The notes under the pieces are model-generated. The model saw only the letters and a list, made by a program, of their open reading frames with translations, made no database searches and was not told the origin of the DNA. Positions 47,871 to 57,623 of a stretch of 64,000 nucleotides of DNA are shown here, one piece after another (within the stretch, counting starts at the first letter, position 1; each line of letters starts with the position of its first letter). The stretch comes from GCA-2746605 sp963704835. Lineage in GTDB: Bacteria > Bacteroidota > Ignavibacteria > Ignavibacteriales > Melioribacteraceae. The translations under genes and the position numbers were made by a program. The DNA lies in the NCBI GenBank assembly GCA_963704835.1, contig CAVPHW010000011.1, positions 186,001 through 250,000 on the forward strand. The letters run 5' to 3'.

Positions 47871-47895
47871 TAAAAGCCTCCGATATCCAGAGGCT
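47871..47895 (-). terminator. Terminator hairpin, copy 1 of 3
   Basis: AGCCTC (47875-47880) pairs with GAGGCT (47890-47895) around TGGATATCG on the minus strand and is followed by TTTTA. It follows the YCF48-type gene and lies 30 nt before the next start codon. Confidence 0.8.
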
Positions 47896-47906
47896 ATTTA
47901 TATTTC

Positions 47907-50117
47907 TTACTTGAGTAAAAGCATTTTCATTGTTTGAGCAAATTCTCCGGCTTTTAATTGATAGAAATAAACTCCGCTTGGAAAATTTTCTGCATTCCAC
48001 TCAATCTGATAATTACCAGGTTTCTGTTGTTCGTTTACCAAAACTGTAACTTCTCTACCCAAAACATCAAAGACTTTTAGACATATAAACGTCTCAGCAT
48101 TTACACTGTAATTTATTTTTGTACTTGGATTAAATGGATTTGGATAGTTTTGAGAAAGTAAAAACACTTTTGGTATTACAGCGGTTTGCTCTTCCTCAAC
48201 AAACGTTACACCACCGTTTGTTGTGTGGAGTATGGTACCGTTCTGGCCCACAACCCAACCATTTTTTTCATCAGTGAAGAATATTCCATTTATTTGGCTG
48301 GTGGTTTGGATGGATTGTTTCTGCCAACTTTTGCCAATATCAATGCTGTGTAAAATTGTTCCAGGTTCATCAATAGCCCAAAGATTATTTTGATCGAGAA
48401 TAAAAGCTGATCTATATACTTCATAACTTGATGTATCTATCATCCAATCCGTTCCACCATTTTCTGTTTTTAGGATTATGCCATCACCCAAAATCCATCC
48501 ATTATTTTGATCAAAGAAATGAATTGAACTGAGACCAAAATTTAAAGTGTCCGGAAGCATATTTGTCCAACTTATTCCACCATCTATAGTTTTATAGAAA
48601 TTAGCTATAGTAGGCGACCAACACCATCTACCCCAGCAAGGATAACTTCCGCTACCAACAGCAAATCCATTTTGCAAATCGGTAAAGTAAATTGATGAAA
48701 ATGAACCAAGTGTATCAATAATATTATTTGTCCAACTCCATCCGCCATCCGTTGTTTTTAAAACCGAATTATTTCTTAGTACCCACCCATTATTAAGATC
48801 TTTAAAGAATATGTCATTGAGTTGATCATATCCCTCAAATAATTGTGTTTCCCAATTGATACCACCATTCTTTGTTATAAGTATAATTTGACTATAATTT
48901 GTATCTACCCAACCGCTTCCTATTGCGTAACCATTTGAATAATCAGTAAAAAATACTTTGCTCAATGGAATTTTTACTCCGCTTTCTTGTACAACCCAAT
49001 CTTTCCCATTTATTGTACGAAGTATAATTCCACCATCACCTACAATCCAACCGTTATTCTTATCAAGAAAATGAACATAGCTTAAGTTCGATGAGGTGAT
49101 TGTACTATTATTCGAATGGCTCCAATTCTCTCCTCCATCTTTGGTAAATAAAGTTGTTCCATTTTCTCCAACAATAACTCCATTGTATTCATCAAGAAAA
49201 AGTACTTTGTGAAGTTTTTGAGTTGTTCCACTATTCTGCCTGGTCCAGTACAGACCGCCATTCTTTGTCCTAAATATCTGATTATCTCCAACCATCCATC
49301 CATTACTTCGATCGATGAACTGAATACTTGATAATTCATTTGCGATGGTAATATTTCTCCAATCCAAGAAATTACCTCCATCTGTTGTCCAGAATAGCAA
49401 TCCAGAGTAAGGATTACCTCCATTACCAACAGCCCAACCATAATATTGATCAGTAAAACAAGTTTTTCCTATATTTGGGGCATGTTTTTTAGGATGCTGC
49501 TTCCAAGTAATGCCACCATCTGTTGTTCTAATTAAAACAACATAAATTGTATCTTGAGGGATATTCCAATAATTTACTCCATGGCTAATATAATTGCCCG
49601 AGATCCATCCAATATTTTTATCTATAAAACAAATGTCTGTAATTGCCATTCCTTTGGGTAGTTGGATATTTTGTTTTATCCATGAAGTTCCCCCATCTAT
49701 CGACTTAAATACTGTTGAATCTTTATCAATAATCCAACTAATGTTTTCATCCATAATGATAACTTTAATGAATTGATACTGATAGCCAATTGCCTGAATT
49801 CTCCAGGAATCACCACCATTATTAGTCTTAATTATTGTTCCACTATCGCCAACGGCTATTCCATTTTCTGGACTAAGAAAGTCAACACTGATAAGATTTT
49901 CACTAGTAACAATTTCAAGGTTCTTCCAAGTTTGCCCACCATCAAAACTTTTAATTATTGTTCCTTTGTCTCCAACTGCATATCCGATATACTCGTTTGA
50001 GAAAGAAACGTCATTTAAATTATTACCTTGAGGAAGTGGATTCTGCCATTCCCACTGTGCAAAACATATTTGCGTTACCAATAAAAAGAAAAGTAAAATC
50101 TTTAGAAAAGTTTTCAT
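47907..50117 (-). CDS. Secreted YCF48/BNR-type beta-propeller with T9SS sorting domain
   Basis: 736 residues in one intact frame. The signal peptide ends LLVTQICFAQ. From about residue 25 to 640 a unit of about 45 residues repeats roughly 13 times, with the core pattern GG.(S/T)W, an F-x-(D/N) strand, NGW.VGD and G.I(L/F)KT.(N/D)GG, as in YCF48/photosystem-assembly-like and sialidase-type propellers. The sorting domain (NYPNPFNPSTKINYS, FDVLGREV, SGVYFYQL, MKMLLLK) lacks the palindromic insert and so shows the ancestral loop. The start has AGGAGGC 6 nt upstream. A surface-exposed binding or adhesion role is the usual reading for this type. Confidence 0.9.
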   Translation of the reverse strand: MKTFLKILLFFLLVTQICFAQWEWQNPLPQGNNLNDVSFSNEYIGYAVGDKGTIIKSFDGGQTWKNLEIVTSENLISVDFLSPENGIAVGDSGTIIKTNNGGDSWRIQAIGYQYQFIKVIIMDENISWIIDKDSTVFKSIDGGTSWIKQNIQLPKGMAITDICFIDKNIGWISGNYISHGVNYWNIPQDTIYVVLIRTTDGGITWKQHPKKHAPNIGKTCFTDQYYGWAVGNGGNPYSGLLFWTTDGGNFLDWRNITIANELSSIQFIDRSNGWMVGDNQIFRTKNGGLYWTRQNSGTTQKLHKVLFLDEYNGVIVGENGTTLFTKDGGENWSHSNNSTITSSNLSYVHFLDKNNGWIVGDGGIILRTINGKDWVVQESGVKIPLSKVFFTDYSNGYAIGSGWVDTNYSQIILITKNGGINWETQLFEGYDQLNDIFFKDLNNGWVLRNNSVLKTTDGGWSWTNNIIDTLGSFSSIYFTDLQNGFAVGSGSYPCWGRWCWSPTIANFYKTIDGGISWTNMLPDTLNFGLSSIHFFDQNNGWILGDGIILKTENGGTDWMIDTSSYEVYRSAFILDQNNLWAIDEPGTILHSIDIGKSWQKQSIQTTSQINGIFFTDEKNGWVVGQNGTILHTTNGGVTFVEEEQTAVIPKVFLLSQNYPNPFNPSTKINYSVNAETFICLKVFDVLGREVTVLVNEQQKPGNYQIEWNAENFPSGVYFYQLKAGEFAQTMKMLLLK

Positions 50118-50145
50118 AATAAGCCTCCTATAGAGACGATTATAA

Positions 50146-50170
50146 TAAAAGCCTCCGATATCCAGAGGCT
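50146..50170 (-). terminator. Terminator hairpin, copy 2 of 3
   Basis: The same hairpin as at 47871: AGCCTC at 50150-50155 pairs with GAGGCT at 50165-50170, followed by TTTTATTAT on the minus strand. It follows the second M14 gene. Confidence 0.8.
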
Positions 50171-50180
50171 ATTTTGTTTC

Positions 50181-52440
50181 TTACTTGAGTAAAAGCATTT
50201 TCATTGTTTGAGCAAATTCTCCAGCTTTTAATTGATAGAAATAAACTCCGCTTGGAAGATTATTTGCATTCCACTCAACTTGATAATTGCCTGGATTCTG
50301 TTTTTCATTTACTAAAACTGCTACTTCTCTGCCAAGAACATCATAAATTTTTAATTTTACAAAAGACTCTTCGACTCCGCTCAGAGTGACGAACAATTTG
50401 TCATTCCGGACCTGATCCGGAATCTGATATTTTATTGTTGTACTAGGATTAAACGGGTTTGGAAAATTTTGTGAAAGTGAATATTCTGTTGGTAGTTTTA
50501 GTTCTTCTTTAACATCAACAATTGGTTCAATTGTTAATGTGTCTTTCCAATATACTATATCGCCAGTGCTAATTTCTAATTCAAATTTATTTACTCCAGA
50601 TGTGCTTTTTGAAATATATGCTAACGTGTTTATTGCTTTTCTACTTTCGCCGGCAGGAATTTTGCCGAATGAAGCTTTTGATGTTAGTATTTTACTAACA
50701 CTGGAATCGATGCAAATTAATTTCGCCATAACAGCTGTAATTTCTTTTGTATTGCCTAGATTGCTTAAAGTTAAACCCGCAATGCCAACAAGACTATCAT
50801 TAGGATGAGTAACAACAAACGTATCGATTACTAAGGGACCTGCTGTAGTGAATCTTAAGTTGTCATAGAATAATTTCGAGGGAATATCAGTTCCATTCTG
50901 TTGAAGAATAATTTTGTAGAAATTTTCTTCTGCTGAGTTCAAAATAAAAGAACCAGTGAAAAGAAGAATCATTTTGAGCAAGTTGAAACTCACTAATTAG
51001 GTCTTCATTTAATGTTAAAACTCTAGCAAACACATTGCTATGTATGATTATCCGGATTTGTTTCAAAAGCACTGAATCTTAATTGTATCTAAGAGTGGTC
51101 GAAAATAATTAGTATTAATAATGGCATCAGAAATGTACGGTGGGTTTTCAATAACCCCAGGTCCCCAAGCATAAACTAAATTTGGAAATAGATTCTCCTT
51201 GGCAAGTGGAAAAATCCTATCTGGTTTTGGCCAGAAACCATCACTCTGATTTCCTATCTCAGGAAGATATGCAAATATTTTTGGTTTAGTTATTTGTTCA
51301 CCATACATCCAATCAAGTGGCCCACCATTAATTTCGTAAAGAAATGGATCATAAAACGCATTTACATAATTGTTTAATTGAGTTGCTAACCAGATAGTAT
51401 TATTAAAAGATGAGCGAATCGGGAGTTTGGTTTAAGTTATACCCCCATGGGATAAATATGACATTCCAATATGAGTGAAAATTAACACAAATTTTAAAAT
51501 TATGATTAATACAGAAATCTCTTACAGCTTGTGTTTCAGGCTCTGAAAAAGGTTCCGTTCCTCTATATGTTTCATCTTCGGCTGAATTAATTGGAGTAGA
51601 ACCAATATTATTAAATCCCCACATATAATCGAAATTCCTACAAATATCGATCCCATATAAACTTCCACCAGTAAAACGACGATTTTTTCTCCACAATCCA
51701 CCTCCATTTGGATTCATCTGCTGATTATAAACATAGCCGTCTGGATTTATAACTGGCATAAAATAAAATTCACGATTATCAACTAGATAAGTTACTTCTG
51801 GATCTATTCCATAATTCTCTAACAAGTAATACATGAAATATAGATTCGTCATCATTGAGGCAGGTTCACGTGCATGTACTAAAGAATTGTAAAATATTTG
51901 TGGTTCATCTTCTTCTATTTCGGGATTGTCAGAAATTTTTACTGCCCAAATTGTTCTTCCCTCAATAGAATGTCCAACGGAATCCTTCTCTGTTATCAAA
52001 TTTGGGTATAGCATTCTCATAGTGTCAAGCTGAGCAACTATTTCATCAAACGTATAAAAACCAGCCATACTTCCCAATCCAAATTTCCCAACATGATTGT
52101 TTCTTTTGAATTTTATCATTTAAGTTTTTCATCTCAAGCTCATTGCTTTTACTACGTTCCTGATAATATTTTGACATATCATCAATCAGTATCTGGTATG
52201 ATAATCCTAATTCATTTAGTTTCACAAATACTCTTGTATTCACAATAAGCTCAATAGAGTTTTCCTCAAGCTTCATTCCTTCTAGTGAAATACCTGCTTG
52301 TTGTAATTCTTTCAGCTGAGTTTTATCCTGCAACATTATTTTTAATTTTTGAGTATTTTTCCACATCCTCTAATGGTTGACCATTTAATACTTACCGAAA
52401 TAAATAACCCTAGAAATACTGATAGTACTAGTCTTTTCAT
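50181..52440 (-). CDS. Second M14 carboxypeptidase with T9SS sorting domain, many frame breaks
   Basis: A paralogue of the gene at 42561-44860, almost colinear over its whole length. The ATG at 52440 has AGGAGGGG just upstream and opens a signal peptide (RLVLSVFLGLFISVS). Breaks occur at about 52375, 52100, 51415, 51065, 51045 and 50965, all single-base. Between them the codons are intact. The M14 motifs are more canonical than in the first copy: HAREPAS, IDICRNF (Arg retained), NFHSYWN and YLPEIGNQ. The sorting domain (50181-50480) is nearly identical in DNA to that of the first copy and carries insert C. Whether it is a real pseudogene or an error-rich stretch cannot be decided here. Confidence 0.75.
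50366..50425. repeat. Palindromic in-frame insert C in a T9SS sorting domain
   Basis: The palindrome at 50403-50423 and the flanking arm are identical to copy A, in the same position of the sorting domain. Confidence 0.9.
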
Positions 52441-52473
52441 AACCCCTCCTAAAGAGCTACAAATTAAAGAATA

Positions 52474-52498
52474 CAAAAGCCTCCGATATCCAGAGGCT
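52474..52498 (-). terminator. Terminator hairpin, copy 3 of 3
   Basis: AGCCTC at 52478-52483 pairs with GAGGCT at 52493-52498, followed by TTTTG on the minus strand. It follows the SBBP-repeat gene. Confidence 0.78.
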
Positions 52499-52508
52499 AT
52501 TTAATTTC

Positions 52509-55440
52509 TTACTTGAGTAAAAGCATTTTCATTGTTTGAGTAAATTCACCAGCCTTCAATTGATAGAAATAAACTCCACTTGGAAGATTGCTTGCATTCC
52601 ACTCAACTTGATAATTACCTGGATTTTGTTTTTTGTTTACTAAAGTTGCTACTTCTCTTCCAAGAATATCATAAACTTTAAGTGTTACAATAGACTCTTC
52701 GACTCCGCTCGAGTGACGAACAATTTGTCATTCAGGTCCTGATGCCGGAATCTGATATTTTATTGTTGTACTTGGGTTAAATGGATTTGGATAATTCTGC
52801 TTAAGCTCGAAAACTTCTTGGCTATTCATACCCTCATGTTCTACGCTAGTTGGATCCTGAACATATTTTATTAATGTGTAAACTGAATGACCCGCTGAGG
52901 GCCATTCGCTATAACCAGAGACATAAACATCTCCAACCTGATTAATTTCTATTGCTGAGGCATAATCATCAGAATAAGGCCAATTAAGGTTACTTGAACC
53001 ATCATATTGAGCAATCCACTCTTCATCTCCATTGTTCTTGTACTTAATTGTAATAATATCATGATCACTACTTATTCCCTTGCAACTACCAGCAATATAT
53101 ACGCTACCATATTTATCGACTGTAAGAAATACTTCTGCTTCCCACCAATTTTTTGGTAGTGTATAACTTTTAATCCATTGGGTTTCTCCATTTGCACTAT
53201 ACTTAATTGTGGTAAAATTAAGACATGTATCTAAACCACCGCTGAGACCTGTTACAATCAAATTTCCATTTGGATCTAAAGAAAGTGATTTTGCAATATC
53301 TTGACCATTAGCGGGTCCATTGTATCTTTGAACCCATAGTGGTTCCCCATTTGGTGAATACTTGAGTGTCACATAGTCATTTCCAGTCTCTGATGAATCG
53401 CTGCTACCAGTTACATAAACATTGCCGATTGCATCAACTACAATTGACGCTGCTTGAGAATATCCGCTCTCATTTTGGAATAATTTGGACCAAACTGTAT
53501 CACCGTTTGAGGCGTATTTAATTGTAGCAATATTGCGTGTATAATATGCCTCTCCACCTCCCCAAGATGCCTGCATTTCCTAAGACATAGGAATTTCCAT
53601 TCCCATCAACACTAATGATGATACTTCGTAACGATCTCCAAGAAAGTTGTGTTGTCTCTCCCAGAGAGCTGTTCCACCATCTGTATATTTGAGTGTAACA
53701 TTATTTCCATTACTTGAACCGCAATATAAACTTGCCCTTCTAAATCCAATGCTAAGCATGAGGTTCCTTCCCAAAAATTGGAAGTGCTGCTTCTCCTCTG
53801 TAACCAAAGTAAACTTCCGTTAGAACTATATTTGATAGTTGCTAAGCTAGAACTTGTATCTGAATCTTGACTTTTTCCTGTAACATATACATTTTGATCA
53901 ATATCTACAGCTATTGATGAAGGTCTATCATCCTTGCCAACTGATCCAGTGTATCGGCTTTCCCAAGCAAACTGTCCACTGGGACTATACTTAACTGTTG
54001 AATAGTCATCTCCAGTTCCAGTTGATCTGCTGTATCCTGTTAGGTAGATGTTTCCTGCCATGTCAAGAGCCATATTGGTAGCATAGTCAGAAGAACTTGG
54101 GATACCATCATATTGCTTAATCCATGTTACATCACCTTCTGGACTGTACTTAATAGTTGTGTAGTCGAAGTCTGAGTCCTTACCTGTACTTCCACCAGTC
54201 ACATATACAGATCCTTTTTTATCTACGATCAGATCTACTGCCTTGTCTGTATTGTTGCCAAGACCATTATATCTGTTTACCCAAACAACGTTACCTCCAG
54301 CATCAAATTTAATCGTCGCATAATCATTTTGATCAGAACCAGTAACATATACATTCCCAAATGCATCTACTGCAATTTTACTAGCTTGTCCACCTCCATT
54401 ATTTGGTCCTTTGTAGCTTTTTTCCCATAAAACATTTCCGTTAGGATCAAACTTAATTATGTTATACTTTTCGGCATTTGTCCCAGCAACATACACATTA
54501 CCAATGCTATCGACTGCAATGGCACTAGGTGCATCATAATCCTCCCAATCCATCCCTGGTCCGTTATGCTTTTTTTTCCAAATCTCAGTACCAGTTTTAC
54601 TATACTTTATAGTTACATAATAAAGATATCTGTCGGAACCCGGTTGCTCAACAGCGTTATTGATATAAATGTTTCCAATCTTGATCTACTGTTAAACACT
54701 GTATCCAGCTATAACTTGGATACCAAATACTTGTGCCAATAAATAGAACCATCTTTTCTATCGAGTTTGATTGTAGTCGCAAATTCTGTGATTACAATAT
54801 TCCCATCAGGACTTAAAGCAATACATGGCTTTCTAACTGATGAAGTACTTGAGAAAATCACACTTTGCCAAGAAACTTCTCCATTTTCGTTATATTTAAT
54901 TGTATAAAGTTGCTGAACTTGCCTTTCACTTCCAATACCGGTTCTAGCACCAATTACATATACGTTCAAATCTGTGTCAACCACAATGCCAGTAGCATAG
55001 TCTCCGGCATTAGCCGGTCCATTATATGTTCTTGACCAGAGGATATTACCTTCAGCGGAATATTTGATTGTGAGATAATCCCCAAAATAAGTATCGCTGC
55101 CACCTGTAACATAGACGTTTCCCAAATGATCAGTAATAACTGTGCTAGGTAACCACTGATCATAACTGCCAGGTCCATTGTATTGTCTTGTCCAAGCGGT
55201 GTCTCCATTTGCATCATATTTTATTGTTAAGATATCACCATCACTTGTGCCTGTAACATATAGATTGCCTAAAGCATCTAGAGAAAGTGAGGTGGCTAGG
55301 TCAAATGATGCCACTTTTTCTGATCCAAAATGTTCAACCCAAGCTGTTTGAACACCATTTTGATTTTTTGATTTCGACTGTGCAAAACATATTTGTGTAA
55401 ATAATAAAAGGAAGAATAATTTTCTTAAAATGCTATACAT
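52509..55440 (-). CDS. Secreted SBBP-repeat beta-propeller with T9SS sorting domain, several frame breaks
   Basis: A signal peptide (KLFFLLLFTQICFAQ) is followed by about 15 copies of the SBBP-type repeat of roughly 55 residues: (L/I)A(V/L)D..GNVYVTG.S, D..T(I/V)KY, NG...W...Y.G. Breaks at about 54712, 54676, 53725, 53590 and 52735-52760 split it into four main pieces, and the repeats stay in phase across them. The sorting domain ends TQTMKMLLLK-like at 52509. Insert D lies in it but is degenerate and itself shifts the frame. The full product would be about 975 residues. The role is unknown; such proteins are typically surface-exposed. Confidence 0.78.
52692..52753. repeat. Palindromic insert D (degenerate) in a T9SS sorting domain
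   Basis: 52730-52751 reads as copy A with an A and a T change in the left arm and an extra G in the right arm. The flanking hairpin has lost two bases (CGCTCGAGTG for CGCTCAGAGTG). These indels break the reading frame. Confidence 0.85.
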
Positions 55441-55736
55441 AAAGCCTCCAACTGAAATAATAATACAAAGTTTATTAGAACAGTTCTGCTTCGGGAGAGA
55501 ATGTCTGTGGGGTTTTGTGAAGTGAAATTTTAATACAATAATCTAAATTCTTACCCTCTCGGAGTAGAGTAAAATTACATGGCTATAACTAACATTTTAT
55601 TTTAATTATTGTCAATATATTAATTGAGGTTTATAAAGTTATTTCTTAAAATAATGGATATGAAGTGTTTTTTAAAGAATTCATTTACATTGAGTGGAAT
55701 ACAATAAGGTTCATGAAATGTAATTGACTTTAATAT

Positions 55737-57254
55737 TTATTTAATGAGCAACATCTTCTTTGTCTCAACAAAAACCTGTCCGAAATTTGTCGAAGGATCA
55801 CCAACAGTTAGTTGATAAAAATAAATCCCACTTGGAAAATAATCAGCATTCCACTCAACTTCATAATTTCCCGGATTTTGTTTTTTGTTTACTAATGTTG
55901 CTACTTCTCTTCCGAGAATGTCATATATCTTTAGTGTTACAATAGACTCTTCGGCTTCGCTCAGAGTGACGAACAATTTGTCATTCAGGACCTGATCCGG
56001 AATCTGATATTTTATTGTAGTGCTCGGGTTAAATGGATTAGGGTAATTTTGGTACAAATAAAATATTTTGTTAATGGATCCAAATTCTGTACTAAGTGTA
56101 ATACTTTTGGGAAATATGTCTTTCAAAATTAAGTCTAGTGTAGCTCGCCATAAACCCCAAGAATGACCTTCAGGAAATTTTGACCATCCAAATGTGTATC
56201 CTTTATTTAACATAATATCTTTAAAATTTGTCATCGGATTATCAAGCCCTTCATAAGTTCCCCAAACGGAATAAAAATTTACATCAATCTTATCTGAATT
56301 TACCCAAAGATTATAAACTTCATAATTATTTGGCTGAAATGCACCTGAATGAAGTCCGCAATTCCCAAATAATTCTGGATGTCTAAAGGCAATAAGGGCA
56401 CTTATGTTTCCACCATAACTATCACCAATTACTAAACGTGAATTAGCCTCTTTAATAGTTCTATAATTTTCATCGATATACGGGACTAATTCCTCTGCAA
56501 AAAATTTAACGTACTGCTCTCGTAAGGAGAATGCATATTCATCATTCCTATTATTTGGTTTTACAAAAACAGCAATTACTTGTTCAATTTTATTACTATC
56601 TACAAGATTATCAATCACGTTTACTGCACTACCTAATGATATATACTCAGATCCATCTTGGAAATAGACTGTCTTAAAATTTTTAGTTGAGTCTACATAA
56701 TAAGTGGGAGGTAAATAAATTGTAATCGGAAAGCTTTTATTTACATTAGCACTAAAAAGTGTTGCGGTAGTTAAGGAACCATGAGTAATTGACCCATTAT
56801 ATTTGATCTCCCATGGTTGAATATAATCAGGCATTGCGAGCTCAGAATTAGGTCCATATCCACCGCTTACTCTATTTGGATTTGCTGGATCAAGAATCCA
56901 TGAAGAACCGTTTATTACTAGCTTATAATCTAATCTAGCGTTTGATTCAAATTCTTTTTTTAGATAGAAAAAGTTTGTACCGCTTATTTTTAATGTTTGA
57001 TCATTGGAATAATCCCACCCATTAAAATCACCAGCAACAGCCACTGAATTTGCTGATCCTTTGTAAATAAATACGGCTTCATTATTCTCAACAAATGGAA
57101 TACCTTTAGTAATTGCATAATTATAAAAGCTATCAGCTACGGCTTGTCTGCTATTGATATCAACGGTGCTAATATCGTTCAAAAAATTATTGAAATCTGT
57201 CTGTCCAAAAGCCGAAACTTGGAATAAAATCAATATCAGTAATGACTTCTTCAT
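55737..57254 (-). CDS. Secreted esterase (enterochelin-esterase-like) with T9SS sorting domain
   Basis: About 505 residues from the ATG at 57254, which fits the signal peptide (KKSLLILILFQVSAFGQ); an in-frame start at 57266 is less likely. An N-terminal CBM48-like early-set domain (VAVAGDFNGWDYSND, YKLVINGSSWILDP) precedes an alpha/beta hydrolase of the esterase D/Fes family: FPITIYLPPTYY, YFQDGSEY, nucleophile GDSYGGNIS and His in FPEGHSWGLWR. This pairing is known from secreted feruloyl/acetyl-xylan esterases and Fes-like proteins. The sorting domain (NYPNPFNPST, YDILGREV, SGIYFYQL, TKKMLLIK) carries insert E and the extra GDPSTN segment. The gene is in one frame. Confidence 0.9.
   Translation of the reverse strand: MKKSLLILILFQVSAFGQTDFNNFLNDISTVDINSRQAVADSFYNYAITKGIPFVENNEAVFIYKGSANSVAVAGDFNGWDYSNDQTLKISGTNFFYLKKEFESNARLDYKLVINGSSWILDPANPNRVSGGYGPNSELAMPDYIQPWEIKYNGSITHGSLTTATLFSANVNKSFPITIYLPPTYYVDSTKNFKTVYFQDGSEYISLGSAVNVIDNLVDSNKIEQVIAVFVKPNNRNDEYAFSLREQYVKFFAEELVPYIDENYRTIKEANSRLVIGDSYGGNISALIAFRHPELFGNCGLHSGAFQPNNYEVYNLWVNSDKIDVNFYSVWGTYEGLDNPMTNFKDIMLNKGYTFGWSKFPEGHSWGLWRATLDLILKDIFPKSITLSTEFGSINKIFYLYQNYPNPFNPSTTIKYQIPDQVLNDKLFVTLSEAEESIVTLKIYDILGREVATLVNKKQNPGNYEVEWNADYFPSGIYFYQLTVGDPSTNFGQVFVETKKMLLIK
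55946..56005. repeat. Palindromic in-frame insert E in a T9SS sorting domain
   Basis: 55983-56003 matches copy A with one change in the left arm (ATTCAGGA). The peptide is DQVLNDKLFVTLSEAEES at the same position of the sorting domain. Confidence 0.9.
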
Positions 57255-57623
57255 ATTCTCTCGCACATTATAATTTTTGTTTGTTTCATTTTCTTAGGCA
57301 GCACAAAATATATCTAAATAATGACTAACTATAAAATAAACAAAATTGAATATCCAAATGATTTGTAATTTGAAAAATTTATTTCAAACTCTACGCATAG
57401 ATTGAGCACTTAAAAATATTTTCTGTATAGAAATTAAATTGCGTGTTTTCTAATAATAAGTGAAAGGAATCGTTTCAGTTTTAAAAATGAAGAAGAAAAT
57501 TTTATCCAATATTTAGTAAATAACTAAATACCCATAAAAAAAGAGGTGCCTTATAATAGCACCTCTTTTGGCTCGCATATCATTAATCCACGGATAAATT
57601 TGACGCGCGAGTTGTAGTATATA
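57255..57623. other. Intergenic region (369 bp)
   Basis: It lies between two minus-strand genes and must carry the promoter of the esterase gene. Apart from the terminator at 57536-57569 I see only AT-rich sequence and no credible gene. Confidence 0.6.
57536..57569 (-). terminator. Rho-independent terminator after the kinase at 57624
   Basis: AAAAGAGGTGC (57539-57549) and GCACCTCTTTT (57559-57569) form a perfect 11-bp stem with a 9-nt loop. On the minus strand it ends in seven T. On the plus strand only four T follow. Confidence 0.92.

Noticed and set aside
47800..48000. A 66-codon minus-strand frame before the esterase-like gene
   Set aside because: Most of it is antiparallel to nothing new: its end is simply the start of the signal peptide of the broken gene (from 47841), and the rest overlaps the sorting domain of the neighbour out of frame.
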